From contig JAQSCO010000051.1 in assembly GCA_029945445.1 (NCBI GenBank), positions 62,001 through 126,000 on the forward strand: DNA of 64,000 bases, read 5' to 3'. Source of the DNA: Lacunisphaera sp. Its GTDB lineage: Bacteria; Verrucomicrobiota; Verrucomicrobiia; Opitutales; Opitutaceae. The notes under the pieces are model-generated. The model was not told the origin of the DNA, searched no databases, and saw only the letters and a program-made list of their open reading frames with translations. Made by a program: the position numbers and the translations under genes. Of the stretch, positions 51,528 through 64,000 are shown piece after piece (within the stretch, counting starts at the first letter, position 1; each line of letters opens with the position of its first letter).

Positions 51528-51667
51528 CTAGGGCGGTTTAAGAAATGTCGTAGCCGAATCGGGCGTGGACGAGCCACGCCCCTACATGCCTCATCGTAGG
51601 GGCGCGCCTTGTGCGCGCCCGGTTTGGTGGCAATCCAACGGCTACACTTCTATTTGAACCGCCCTAG
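51528..51667. repeat. 140-bp nested inverted repeat (MITE-like)
   Basis: Outer arms CTAGGGCGGTT (51528-51538) and AACCGCCCTAG (51657-51667) are perfect; inside them GTAGCCG pairs with CGGCTAC, and the centre holds further hairpins (GGGCGTGG/CCACGCCC, CCCCTAC/GTAGGGG, GGGCGCGC/GCGCGCCC). The whole unit can fold on itself. No gene is inside and no target duplication is evident. Confidence 0.8.
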
Positions 51668-51689
51668 CACTACTCCGCTAGGTTCCCTA

Positions 51690-51750
51690 CACACCCCGTC
51701 GCTTCGCGCCACCCCTCTATGAAGAGGGGTGCCCGTCAGGGCGGGGTGTG
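51690..51750. repeat. Nested hairpin repeat (CACACCCCG type)
   Basis: CACACCCCG (51690-51698) pairs with CGGGGTGTG (51742-51750), and inside it CACCCCTCT (51710-51718) pairs with AGAGGGGTG (51723-51731) over a 4-base loop. It lies 30 bases from the stop of the hybrid kinase gene and could form its 3' end. Confidence 0.8.
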
Positions 51751-51779
51751 TTTGGAAGGCGGACACCAAACGGAGCGGT

Positions 51780-55429
<3,650 letters not shown>

Positions 55430-55433
<4 letters not shown>

Positions 55434-56647
55434 GGCGCAGTGACGGCCGGGGTTTTGCTCTCGAGCAGCGTCCGCAGGGCCTTAAGCAGCGCGGGAGGCG
55501 GGCAGGGTTTGGGCAGGAAAACGACACCTTCGGGTGGGCGGCCGAGGCGCGCCATCATCTCGCGGCTGAAGCCGCTCGTGCAGATCACCTTCAAGCCTGG
55601 CTGCTGGGTCCGCAATTGGGTGGCGAGTTCCAGGCCGCTCAGGCCGTCGGGCAGCACCACGTCCGTCAGCAGCAGGGCGATGCGGGTCGCGTGCCATTGC
55701 CAGACCTCGAGGGCCGCGGCGCCGGATTCCGCCTGCAGGACGCGATAACCGGAGAGTTTAAGCACGGCGGCGGTCGTGTCGCGCACGAGATCGTCGTCCT
55801 CAACCAGCAGGATGGTTTCATGGCCGCGAAAAGCGACCGGCTCGGCGGCCGGGGTGACCGTGGCGCCGGCGTGGGCCGCGGGCAGGAACACCCGCATGCG
55901 GGTGCCGGCACCGGGGGCCGAATCAACCTCGAGCCAGCCGCCGTGCATTTCCACAATGCCGAAGGCCACGGCCAGGCCGAGTCCACTGCCCTGGCCCACG
56001 GGCCGCGTGGTGAAGAACGGCTCGAAGATATGGGGCAGGACCTCAGGCGCGATACCGGCGCCCTCATCGCTGACGTCGAGGCACAGGTAATCACCGGCGT
56101 GGCCCGACGGATGCCGGGACGCATCCGCGGCAGTGATCCTCATGGGTGAAGTCGCGAGGCGCAGCCGGCCGCCGCCGGGCATCGCATCGCGGGCATTCGC
56201 GACCAGGTTGGACAGCAGGTGTTCCAGCATCATGGCATCGGCGTCGAGCTGCGGCGCATCCTCCGCCAGTTCCAGCTGGAGATTGATTTCCGGGCCCGCC
56301 AGCCGCTGCAGCGCGGCGGTCCATTCGCGCAGCCGGGCGTTGAGATCGAGCAACCGGGGATGCCAGGGTTGCTCGCCGCTGAACAGCAGCAGCTGGCGGG
56401 TCAGGTTCGCCGCCCGTTCACCGGCGGCGGTGATCCGGCGGGCGGAATCCAGGGCTTCCGGTCCCAGGCCCTCGGTGGCCAGCAGCAGGCTGGCGTTGCT
56501 GTTGATGACCGTGAGCAGGTTGTTGAAATCCTGCGCCACGCCCCCGGCCAGCCGGCCAACCGCGGTCAGGGTCTCGGACCGGGCCCAGACCCCGGCGGCC
56601 GGTGGCGCGGTGCAGACCCCATCAGGCGGGCGGTCGACGGGATTCAT
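55430..56647 (-). CDS. Histidine kinase-receiver protein with H-box His replaced by Gln
   Basis: A 405-residue protein. The NtrB-type H-box reads VGRLAGGVAQDFNNLLTVI: the phosphoaccepting His is Gln39 (codon CAG), while the rest of the box is intact. The ATP-binding part is complete (NLVANARDAMPGGGRL, DEGAGIAP, GQGSGLGLAVAFGIVEMHGG). A receiver follows (ILLVEDDDLVRDT, ALLLTDVVLP, LPKPCPP) with its Asp present. It cannot autophosphorylate in the usual way, so it may be an allosteric partner, phosphatase or ATP sensor for the other kinases. It overlaps genes on both sides by four bases. Confidence 0.9.
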
Positions 56648-57741
56648 GGCGCGAACAAGAAAGGCGCGCCGGAGCGCGGCTTCGCCTCGGTGGGCAGCTC
56701 GAACCAGAACCTCGCGCCGGCGCCGGGACGGCTGTCCACCCCGACCGTCCCGCCGAGTTTCTCGGCGATGCGGCGGACGATGGAGAGGCCGAGGCCGTGG
56801 CCGTCGGCCCGCACCGTCGAGATGCTGGCGAAGGGCACGAACATTTTTTGCTGAGCGGCGGCATCAAGGCCCGGCCCCTGGTCCTGCGCCCAGAAGCGGG
56901 CGAAACGGCCGTCGGCGCTCGTCTCCCCGCCGAGCGTGATTTGAGGGCTGGCCCCGCCGTATTTCGCGGCGTTGCTAATGAAGTTGACCCAGATCTCGAT
57001 GATCCACGGGGCGTGGCCGAAGGCAACCGGCCACGTCTCGGCTTGGTTGATCCGCGCCGACTGCCGGCCGAGGAGTTCCTCGAGCCGGTCGGTCGCCTCG
57101 GCGACGATCGCCCGCATGTCGAGGGGTGCCGGGCTGACCGTCTGCCGGCGGACGCCGGTGAGGACGAGCAGTTCCTCGATGATCTCGTTGAGCCGGTTGG
57201 CGGAATTCTGCGCCTCCCTCAGATCACGCTGCAGGGCCGCTGCATCGGCCTGGCCCAGCTTCGCCCCGAGCAGATACAGCCGGCCGCAGAGGGTGCCGAG
57301 GGGATTCTTGAGGTCGTGCGCCACGGTGTGGGCAAAGGCGTCGAGCTCTTTGAGGAGTTCCAGTTTCTCCAGCCGGGCGGCGACGGAAAGCAGCACCTCG
57401 TTTTCCGTGAACGGCTTGGTGATGAAATCGGCCGCGCCGAGTTCCATGCCCCTGCGGGTGGCCGCGCGGTCGATGCTGGCGGAGACGACGATGATCGGGA
57501 CGGTGCGCAGGTCGGGGTCCGCGCGGAAGGCCTCGAGCAGTTCAAAGCCGTTCAGCCCGGGCATGGCCACATCGGTGATGATGACCGTCGGGGATTCGCT
57601 CTTGGCGGCGGCGAGGCCTTCAGTGCCGTTCTTGGCCATGACGGCCTGGTAACCGTTCAGTTCGAGAATGTCGGCCAGAGTCTGGCGGACGGTGTCGTCG
57701 TCCTCCACGATCAGGATTTTGGCATGGGATAAGGAGTTCAT
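56644..57741 (-). CDS. Receiver-histidine kinase protein
   Basis: A 365-residue protein with an N-terminal receiver (ILIVEDDDTVRQ, Asp57 in VIITDVAMPGLNG, Lys109 in FITKPF) followed by a HisKA domain of bacteriophytochrome type (FAHTVAHDLKNPLGTL, phosphoacceptor His142) and a HATPase domain (NFISNAAKYGGASPQI, DQGPGLDAAAQQKMF, GHGLGLSIVRRIAEKLGG). All key residues are present. There is no sensory domain, so it is likely driven by phosphotransfer to its receiver. It lies between the membrane kinase and the Gln-containing kinase, overlapping both by ATGA. Confidence 0.92.
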   Translation of the reverse strand: MNSLSHAKILIVEDDDTVRQTLADILELNGYQAVMAKNGTEGLAAAKSESPTVIITDVAMPGLNGFELLEAFRADPDLRTVPIIVVSASIDRAATRRGMELGAADFITKPFTENEVLLSVAARLEKLELLKELDAFAHTVAHDLKNPLGTLCGRLYLLGAKLGQADAAALQRDLREAQNSANRLNEIIEELLVLTGVRRQTVSPAPLDMRAIVAEATDRLEELLGRQSARINQAETWPVAFGHAPWIIEIWVNFISNAAKYGGASPQITLGGETSADGRFARFWAQDQGPGLDAAAQQKMFVPFASISTVRADGHGLGLSIVRRIAEKLGGTVGVDSRPGAGARFWFELPTEAKPRSGAPFLFAP

Positions 57742-60700
57742 GGGATGGTGGTGTTGGGGCGGAGGGGGAGAGCCAAGGTGAAGCGGGTGCCTCCGCCTAC
57801 CACCGAGCGGAGGGTGATGTGGCCCCCGAGCAGATCGGTCATGCGCTTGACGATGTTGAGGCCGAGGCCGGTGCCCTGGATGTTGCCGACATTGGAACCG
57901 CGCTCAAAGGACTCGAAGATCCGGGCGCGATCGGCGGGCGGGATGCCGATGCCGTGGTCCTCGACCGAGAGGCGCAGGCGCCACGCGTCGCACTCCACCC
58001 GGACGGTGACGGCGGCGCCGGCGGGCGAGTAGCGCACGGCATTGCCGAGGAGATTGGAAAGAATGTGATGGAGCAGGTTCGGATCGGTGACGAGGGACAC
58101 GGCGGCGTCGGGCAGGTGGACCACGAGAGGATGAGCGCCATGGTCGCCGGACCGGATTTCCTCGACGATGTTCTGCACGAAGGGCCCGAGGTTGAGGGCG
58201 ACCAGTCGCACCTCGGTGCGGCGCGCGTCCATCCGGCTCAGCATGAGCACATCATTCAGCATGGCGGTCAGGCGGTGCAGCGAGAGGGTGATGCGGTCAA
58301 AGATCTGGGTGCGTTTCTCCGGCGTGAGCTGATCGAGGTGGTTGGCCAGCAGTTCGACGGAGCCCATGATCGCCGTCATCGGGGTGCGGAATTCATGCGA
58401 GGTCATGGAGATGAAGCGGGTTTTCATCTCGGAAACCTGGTGCTCGCGTTCCAGCAGGGCGGCAGTCTCGACCTCAAGGCGCTTGCGCGCGGTGATGTCA
58501 CGGGTGAACACGACAAACTCGTCGGTTTCGGTCGGAGCGGTCCGCAATTCCACGACCAGGGGGCCGGTCGGGGTGATGATCTCCGCCTCGCTGACGACCG
58601 TGGTGGCCTCGAACAGGGCCCGCCGGCCGAGTTCCAGGCTGGACGCGATCAGTGCGGCCGCGGGGGCATCATTCGGCTTGGTGCCTTCCCGGGGGGTGAT
58701 GGCGGCGAGGAGGGGCGAGATCTGGGCCGGCTGGGCATGCAGGACAGTGCCATCGATGCGCAGGCGCATCACCGAGTCGGGGATGGCTTTCAACAGGGCC
58801 TCGATTTGCCGGTTGCGGGCGGAGAGTTCAGCGGTGCGTTGCGTGACCTTCAGCTCCAGCTCATTGTTGAAGCTCTGGAGGACCTCGCGGGCGACCGTCT
58901 CGAGGCGCAGGCGCTCGGTGATGTCGTCCTTGATCGCCACGTAGTGGTTGGCTTGGCCGTTGGGGCCGAGCACGGGGGCGATCACGCACAGTTCGGTGTG
59001 GGGCTCGCCGTTCTTCTTCCGGTTGTGAAGCTCGCCGCGCCAGGTGCGGCCGGCCGCGAGGGTCCGCCACATGTCGGCGTAGGTTTCCGGCGGGGTGTCG
59101 CCCGACTTGAACATGCGGGGATTCTGCCCTCGCACCTCGTCGGGCGTGTAGCCGGTCAGGGAACAGAACCACGGATTGACGTATTCAATGGTGCCGGTGA
59201 GGTCGGTGATGACAATCGAGGTGGGGCTTTGCTCGACCACGCGGGAGAGCTTTTGCAGCTGCGCTTCCGCCTGCTTGCGCTCGGTGAGGTCGCGCCAAGT
59301 AGTCATGATGAGCTGGCGTTCGCCCAGCAAGATCGGGGTGAGCAGCACCTCCACCGGAAAGTTCGGGCGCTGCGCGCTGCAGTGCGTCCACTCGAAGCGT
59401 TGGCTGCCGGTGCGCATGGCGGCAGCGATGATCTCGTCGGCCTTTTCCTTGGAGGGCCGGCCATCCGGCTGATGGGAAGGCGACAGCTCCTCCGGGTGGC
59501 GCATGACCACCTCCCGCCGATCGGTGCAGCGCAGCATGGCCAACGCCGCCTGGTTGCAGTCGATGAACAGGCCCGAGTTCACGTCGATGAGGAGGAAGGC
59601 GTCGGCGGTCCGCTCGAAGAGAAGGCGGAACTTGCCCTCGCTCTCGCGCAGGGCTGCCTCCGCTTCGCGCCGCTCGGTCACGTCCATGACATCGAGGGAA
59701 AACGACACGTCGCCGGCCGCTTCCTCCAGCAAGGCGACTTCTTTGGGGCCGAAGAAATTCACTTCGGCGGAATAGACCGCCAGCACCGCCGGCAGCTTGC
59801 CTTCCTGCCGCAGCGGAAGCGTCAGGACTGATTTTAACCCGCTCCGGCGGGCACACTCGTGCCAGGGTTTGGTCGCGGCCTCACCGAGGAAATCATTCAC
59901 CAGGACCGTTTGCCCGGACCGGAAGCTCCGGCCGATGGGGCCTTGGCCCTCGGGCAGGCCGGCATTGGCGGAAACCCGCAGGCCCGGCACGTAGCCATGC
60001 TCGTCGCCGGAGACCGCGACTGGATCCAGTAATTGCGTGGTCGGATCAAGCCAGCCGACCCATGCGATCTTGAAATGACCGAATTCCACCAGCACGCGGC
60101 AGAGGTCCTGCAAAAGCTGCGTCCGGTCCGGGCTGCGCACGATGGCCTGGCTTACCTGGCTGATCACGAGATACATCCGGTTCAGCCGGTCGATCTCCCG
60201 CTCCTGCGCCTTCCGTTCCGTGATGTCGCGGACAATGGAAAGCACCTTGCGGCGGCCTTCGGTTTCGAACGACCGGGTGCTCACCTCGACCAGGAAAAGG
60301 GAGCCGTCGCTGCGCTGATGGACAGTTTCGAACTTTGTTCCGCTCGAAGCGAGGACCCGGGCAAATTCCGCTTTCACTCCGGCCCGGCCCTCGCGCGGGC
60401 GCAGGTCTTCGACCGTGAGCCGTCGCATCTCGGCGGCCGAGCGACCATAGACGACCAGGGCCTGCTCGTTGGCCTCGATGATCCTCATGTTCTCGTCGAA
60501 TATCAGGATGATGTCATTGGCGTGTTGCATGACCAGGTTCAGCCGATCGGTCACGGTCTTGCGCTTGCGTTCTTCCGCCAGGGCGACGCGCAGGTAACTC
60601 GTATGGCGTTGCCGCCACAAGGTGAGGCCGGCGAGCACCACCGCGACGAGCAGCAGGATGACCACCAGGCCCGTCTGCCACGCGTCGCGCTGGATCGGCG

Positions 60701-62261
60701 CGTAGGCTTCCGCCGTGTCAACCTTGGTGACAACTATCCAGGGTGAGTCGGAAAGCGGGTGGGCCACGGCGAGGACGGCGATGCCCCGATAGTCGGTGCC
60801 CTCCTTGGCCCCGGTCTCGCCGCGGGCGGCCATGGCGGCTGGCAGATCCAGTTCATGAATCGAGCGCCGCAAAATGAGAGACGCGCCGCGGCGGTGCCGG
60901 AGCTCGCTGAGGTAGACGACCTCCTCGCCCTCGCGGCGCACGAGCAGCGACTCCGCGGAGTCGCTGGGCACGGGCCAGTTCTGGATCAGGGGATACAGGA
61001 ATTGGGCCGGATCCAGCCGCAGCACGATGACGCCGATGGGCGCGACCCCAATGGCCGGGTCACCTGAGGCGGGCGGTCTGACTGGCACCAGCAGATCAAG
61101 GTGCACCGCGGGATCACCCGGGTTGCGTTGCAGATCGCCCAGGATCGGCCCGGGACTGGCTAGGGCTTGCGCAAATAATTCCGGGGACACCCGCGCCGCC
61201 GCGGCTGCGGGAATCGCCAGCAGCGGCCTAGCTTGCGCGTCAAGCACGAGGATCGCCGCGTAGCGGTCACCGCCCTTGAGGGGCTCGAGCCAGCCCTGCA
61301 CGCGAGCCCGGGCCGCCGGATCAGCGGGCGCGGCGGCGAAGGCGACGACATCGCGGAGCACGGCGGGGGTGTGTTGGAGGAAGCGGGCCTCGCCCAACCG
61401 CTCGTTGCGCCAGGTGCGGATCTGGTCCGCCTTCAGGTTGGCAATGGCCTCGAGCGACTGGTGCACTGCCTGGCGGGCAGCCGCCTGCTCCCGGCGCAGA
61501 TAAAGGAGCCCGACCAACGTGATGAGGCCGCCGATAACCAGCAGGCTGAAAATCAGCTGGCGCGCGAAGCCTCGGGTTTCAGCCGAGCTGTCGGGCGAGA
61601 TATCGAACTCGCGCCATTCCTGCAGCAACTTGTCCACCTGGCCGGCCAGCAGGACGCCGGCGTTGAGCGCCATGAAGGCCAGGGCGGTCAACAGCGCCAT
61701 CGGCACCGTGGAGCCGTCGTAGAGCAGCGGCGTGCCGATGACGTAGGCCACCGCCACGATGCAACACACCGCCAGGCCGGCGCCCGCCAGGAGATAGACG
61801 CACCGGCGAATGGCCGGGTGTGCCGCGCCGCGGGGGCTTTGCCCGAAGAGTGCCGCCGCCGTCAGGAGAAAGACGAGCGCCGTCAACGGCGACATCCGGC
61901 CGACGGGAATCGTTCCCACCGTGGCCGTGACACCGACGAACCAGTGGTCCCACGGCAGTCCAAATTCCCACCGCAGCTGGACCGGCACCAGTCCGCCCAC
62001 GATTCCTGTCAGCACCGCGCTGGCCGAGCAGACCCGGTGGGCCAGGCGCGAATCGGGCCACTGCAGCCGCGCGCTGAACGCGAGGCCCAGCAGCACGAAC
62101 AGCAGGGCAGTCAACGGGGCCATCGGGACGTAGTTCGCCCCGAGTGCCGCAAGGCGCCATTCGCCGGCCGACCATGTCACCAGGGAAAAAGCCCCGGCAC
62201 TGGCGGCGGTGAGGGCCGCGAGCCGGGCAAGAACAACGGGGCGTTGAATGGAGTTCTTCAT
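57738..62261 (-). CDS. Large membrane sensor histidine kinase (MASE-like, Cache-like, PAS/GAF)
   Basis: A 1507-residue protein. Residues 1-230 contain about six or seven membrane helices (APLTALLFVLLGLAFSARL, LTALVFLLTAAALFG). Another helix (about 240-260) leads to an extracytoplasmic Cache-like domain (270-540) ending in a helix at about 545-570 (TGLVVILLLVAVVLAGLTLW). PAS (590-700), GAF (715-870), PAS (880-1000), PAS (1010-1130) and PAS-like (1160-1265) domains follow, then HisKA (MTSHEFRTPMTAIMG) and HATPase (NLLGNAVRYSPAGAAV, GTGLGLNIVKRM). It is the first gene and probable input of the kinase operon, divergent from the receiver-GspE operon. Confidence 0.92.
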   Translation of the reverse strand: MKNSIQRPVVLARLAALTAASAGAFSLVTWSAGEWRLAALGANYVPMAPLTALLFVLLGLAFSARLQWPDSRLAHRVCSASAVLTGIVGGLVPVQLRWEFGLPWDHWFVGVTATVGTIPVGRMSPLTALVFLLTAAALFGQSPRGAAHPAIRRCVYLLAGAGLAVCCIVAVAYVIGTPLLYDGSTVPMALLTALAFMALNAGVLLAGQVDKLLQEWREFDISPDSSAETRGFARQLIFSLLVIGGLITLVGLLYLRREQAAARQAVHQSLEAIANLKADQIRTWRNERLGEARFLQHTPAVLRDVVAFAAAPADPAARARVQGWLEPLKGGDRYAAILVLDAQARPLLAIPAAAAARVSPELFAQALASPGPILGDLQRNPGDPAVHLDLLVPVRPPASGDPAIGVAPIGVIVLRLDPAQFLYPLIQNWPVPSDSAESLLVRREGEEVVYLSELRHRRGASLILRRSIHELDLPAAMAARGETGAKEGTDYRGIAVLAVAHPLSDSPWIVVTKVDTAEAYAPIQRDAWQTGLVVILLLVAVVLAGLTLWRQRHTSYLRVALAEERKRKTVTDRLNLVMQHANDIILIFDENMRIIEANEQALVVYGRSAAEMRRLTVEDLRPREGRAGVKAEFARVLASSGTKFETVHQRSDGSLFLVEVSTRSFETEGRRKVLSIVRDITERKAQEREIDRLNRMYLVISQVSQAIVRSPDRTQLLQDLCRVLVEFGHFKIAWVGWLDPTTQLLDPVAVSGDEHGYVPGLRVSANAGLPEGQGPIGRSFRSGQTVLVNDFLGEAATKPWHECARRSGLKSVLTLPLRQEGKLPAVLAVYSAEVNFFGPKEVALLEEAAGDVSFSLDVMDVTERREAEAALRESEGKFRLLFERTADAFLLIDVNSGLFIDCNQAALAMLRCTDRREVVMRHPEELSPSHQPDGRPSKEKADEIIAAAMRTGSQRFEWTHCSAQRPNFPVEVLLTPILLGERQLIMTTWRDLTERKQAEAQLQKLSRVVEQSPTSIVITDLTGTIEYVNPWFCSLTGYTPDEVRGQNPRMFKSGDTPPETYADMWRTLAAGRTWRGELHNRKKNGEPHTELCVIAPVLGPNGQANHYVAIKDDITERLRLETVAREVLQSFNNELELKVTQRTAELSARNRQIEALLKAIPDSVMRLRIDGTVLHAQPAQISPLLAAITPREGTKPNDAPAAALIASSLELGRRALFEATTVVSEAEIITPTGPLVVELRTAPTETDEFVVFTRDITARKRLEVETAALLEREHQVSEMKTRFISMTSHEFRTPMTAIMGSVELLANHLDQLTPEKRTQIFDRITLSLHRLTAMLNDVLMLSRMDARRTEVRLVALNLGPFVQNIVEEIRSGDHGAHPLVVHLPDAAVSLVTDPNLLHHILSNLLGNAVRYSPAGAAVTVRVECDAWRLRLSVEDHGIGIPPADRARIFESFERGSNVGNIQGTGLGLNIVKRMTDLLGGHITLRSVVGGGTRFTLALPLRPNTTIP

Positions 62262-62561
62262 CGGGGTGGCGTGGAATCCGCCGATGCGGTGAGTTTACGG
62301 GCAAGCCGGGGAGACGACTCCGCATTCCTTGCTGAAAGCCCGGCGCGGACTGACCGGGCCATTTCGCCCCGGGCCGCCGCTTCACAAAATCCGCCCCGCA
62401 TTGGGCAACCCCTGCGCAGCCCGCCGGCGCGCGGAGGACTAGGGTAGGTTTTGATGTATCCGAAACCAGATTCCCCCTCCGCGGCTTCGGCGGGGTTGGC
62501 GCTTGCACAGAAGGCAAGCCGGGTAAGAATGAGGCGGTAGCCTTGTCCGGCCTGACTTCGC
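62262..62561. other. 300-base divergent promoter region
   Basis: No gene is supported. The gap separates the kinase operon (minus, start 62261) from the receiver operon (plus, start 62562), so both promoters should lie here. TTGCAC at 62503-62508 with AAGAAT 16 bases later is a weak sigma-70 candidate for the plus operon. A GC hairpin (CTCCGCGG/CGGCGGGG-like) lies at about 62477-62496. Confidence 0.4.
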
Positions 62562-62987
62562 ATGATCAACCGCCCCACGCCTCTCCGGATCCTGCTGGTC
62601 GACGACGAGACTTACATGCAGGCCTTCGTGAGCAAGGTTCTGTCGGTCTCGATCAATTGCACGATCACCCCGGCGCGCGACGGGCAGGAGGCCATTGAAA
62701 AGAGCAAGACCGGCGACCCGGAGCTGATAATCCTTGATATCAACATGCCGCGGATGGACGGCGTGCAGGCCCTAGGCGAACTCCGGGCCCTGCGAGCGGA
62801 CACGCCCATCGTCATGCTGACCTCGATCTCCGAGGAGGTCGTGGTGGAGAAATGTCTGGCCAAAGGCGCCTCGCATTTCATCCGCAAGGATGTCGGCGCC
62901 AACATTCTGAAAGTCGAGCTGGAGGAAATGCTCCAGCAATTTTTCCCCAATCCCGAAGCGTCCCATGAGCATGCCTCCTCCTCCTGA
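62562..62987 (+). CDS. Response regulator upstream of a GspE/PilB gene
   Basis: A 141-residue receiver: LLVDDE (11-16), phosphoacceptor Asp59 in LIILDINMPRMDG, Thr in VMLTSI, Lys in FIRKDVG. The C-terminal extension of about 20 residues (MLQQFFPNPEASHEHASSS) is not a DNA-binding domain. It is the first gene of a plus-strand operon with a small protein and a GspE/PilB ATPase, suggesting that it controls pilus or secretion function by contact. Confidence 0.88.
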   Translation: MINRPTPLRILLVDDETYMQAFVSKVLSVSINCTITPARDGQEAIEKSKTGDPELIILDINMPRMDGVQALGELRALRADTPIVMLTSISEEVVVEKCLAKGASHFIRKDVGANILKVELEEMLQQFFPNPEASHEHASSS

Positions 62988-63174
62988 GCGCAAGCGGCCT
63001 TCGCTGGCGGACTACCTCTTGCGCTACGACCTCGCGGAAATCCTGGCGGAGGCCCAGCAGGACTACAGCCAGTCAAAGACCGCCGGACCGCGCCTGCTGA
63101 ACCAGAAGGACATTGCCGCGCGGTTCCGCCAGGCCAAATCCCGTCCCGATAAACCCGGCCATGAGCAAGGTTGA
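62965..63174 (+). CDS. Small basic protein between receiver and GspE/PilB
   Basis: A 69-residue protein (start 62965 or ATG 62971). The sequence PSLADYLLRYDLAEILAEAQ then QDYSQSKTAGPRLLNQKDIA reads as a real soluble protein with helices, and it overlaps the receiver gene upstream by 23 bases and the GspE/PilB gene downstream by 14. Tight overlaps support translation. I recognise no family. A role as adaptor between the receiver and the ATPase is a guess from position only. Confidence 0.65.
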   Translation: MSMPPPPERKRPSLADYLLRYDLAEILAEAQQDYSQSKTAGPRLLNQKDIAARFRQAKSRPDKPGHEQG

Positions 63175-64000
63175 GGAATTTCTTGAAGCCGTGCGCCGGC
63201 TCGTCCCGGCGCAGACCACGTTCATTGAGGCCAGCGCGGCCCTGGCCAAGGGCGATCCGATCCTCCTTATCAAGGAACTGGCGGAGCGGTCGGTCCTGCA
63301 CAAAGCGCGTCTCAGCCGCCTGTGGGCCGACACCATTGGGGTGGCCTACGTGAATCCCACGACGGTGGAAATCCCCACGGATGGCTTTGAGCAACTGCCG
63401 GTGGATATCGCCCGGCAGGCCGGCGCGATCGTCCTCAACACGCTGGGCGATGGTGTCACGGTGGGGATGGCAGATCCCCTCAACACCCGGCAGATCGAGT
63501 CCCTCGGCAAAATCCTGGGCAAGCAGGTGAGCGCGGTTTTCTCCCACCCCGACGAGATCAAAACCGTGATCGACATGTATCTGGGCGCGGAGGGCAATAT
63601 CGCCGTCAACCTGCAGAGCGTCTGCGACCAGCTGCCCGGGCTCGCGGGGGCCCGGGAAATCAAGTCCGCCGAGGATGTGACCGACCTCGTCGAGTCCAAG
63701 GCCGTGATCGAGCTGCTCAACAGCATCATTCTGACCGCCTACCGGCGCCGCGCCTCGGACATCCATCTCGAGACCCAGGCCGAGAGCAGCCGAGTGCGGA
63801 TGCGCATCGACGGCGACATGCAGACGATCATGGATCTCCCCCGGGCGGTGCACCTCACCCTCGTTGTGCGCATCAAGGTGCTCTGCCAGCTGGACGTCTC
63901 GCAGAGCCGGCTGCCGCAGGACGGGGCGTTTGAGCTCAATTTCGGTGCGCTGCACACCGCCTTCCGCGTCGCCACGCTGCCCAGCCTGCACGGAGAGAAG
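63161..64000 (+). CDS. GspE/PilB family ATPase, N-terminal part (cut by window end)
   Basis: The first 280 codons from ATG 63161 (MSKVEEFLEAVRRLVPAQTT) are present. An N-terminal MshE/GspE-N-type domain (about 30-140, VAYVNPTTVEIPTDGFEQLP, DGVTVGMADPLNTRQIESLG) is followed by the start of the secretion ATPase domain: RRASDIHLETQAESSRVRMR, GDMQTIMDLP, QSRLPQDGAFEL and LPSLHGEK at the edge. Walker A lies beyond the window. The protein powers type IV pilus assembly or type II secretion; which of the two is open. It overlaps the small gene upstream. Confidence 0.92.
   Translation, partial: MSKVEEFLEAVRRLVPAQTTFIEASAALAKGDPILLIKELAERSVLHKARLSRLWADTIGVAYVNPTTVEIPTDGFEQLPVDIARQAGAIVLNTLGDGVTVGMADPLNTRQIESLGKILGKQVSAVFSHPDEIKTVIDMYLGAEGNIAVNLQSVCDQLPGLAGAREIKSAEDVTDLVESKAVIELLNSIILTAYRRRASDIHLETQAESSRVRMRIDGDMQTIMDLPRAVHLTLVVRIKVLCQLDVSQSRLPQDGAFELNFGALHTAFRVATLPSLHGEK

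Noticed and set aside
62490-62515. Sigma-54 promoter (GG/GC at -24/-12) before the receiver-GspE operon
   Set aside because: TTGGC and TTGCA are present but the GG-to-GC spacing is 8 bases, too short for the invariant 10.

Overview
This GC-rich window looks like chromosome of a Verrucomicrobium, most likely an Opitutaceae-type bacterium. That is inference from gene content: secreted polysaccharide enzymes (DUF1080, GH43-like, PL26/YetA-like, GH3, LamG proteins), a PEP-CTERM protein, a YHYH protein, a SufCBDT operon led by a Fur-family gene, a monomer-type B12-dependent ribonucleotide reductase, and many hybrid histidine kinases. I see no rRNA, CRISPR array, transposase or integrase. There is one tRNA (Gln).

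Layout. 1-5.4 kb: the start of an XdhC-family gene, a TPMT-like methyltransferase and a small carbohydrate group (DUF1080 lipoprotein, GH43-like enzyme, PL26/YetA-like enzyme). 5.5-10.3 kb: fur-like, sufC, sufB, sufD, sufT on the minus strand, with a palindromic operator in front and an intrinsic terminator behind. 10.4-18.8 kb: M15 peptidase, response regulator, trxB, M19 dipeptidase, ATP-grasp protein, YHYH protein, a possible small RNA or small ORF with a strong terminator, a methyltransferase, a TonB-C-domain protein and an aldo/keto reductase. 18.9-25.6 kb: three full-length PilZ-like paralogues and the 3' stump of a fourth, interleaved with a glycosyltransferase, a PEP-CTERM gene and a Tat-exported aminotransferase. 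25.6-27.9 kb: a small membrane protein, an HTH gene bracketed by two near-identical palindromes, a frameshifted membrane gene and an ankyrin protein. 27.9-41.5 kb: UvrD/PcrA helicase, GH3 enzyme, S9 peptidase, pyrH-frr, a VOC protein and two LamG proteins. 41.5-49 kb: a LysR-controlled redox islet next to tRNA-Gln, then pdxH, an unknown gene and nrdJ. 49-64 kb: a signalling region with a transglutaminase/PAS/receiver operon, a repeat-rich gap, a four-gene operon of sensor kinases joined by ATGA overlaps, and a divergent receiver/small protein/GspE-PilB operon cut by the window end.

The most notable points are: the palindrome-bracketed HTH cassette (26050-26468); the PilZ-like paralogue array with a truncated member; an Irr-like Fur protein paired with a TTAGAA/TTCTAA operator in front of suf; a kinase whose H-box histidine is glutamine; a decayed second copy of the nrdJ start beside three structured repeats (51.2-51.75 kb); and two families of long-stem hairpins, one found twice in convergent gene junctions and one able to fold as a cloverleaf.
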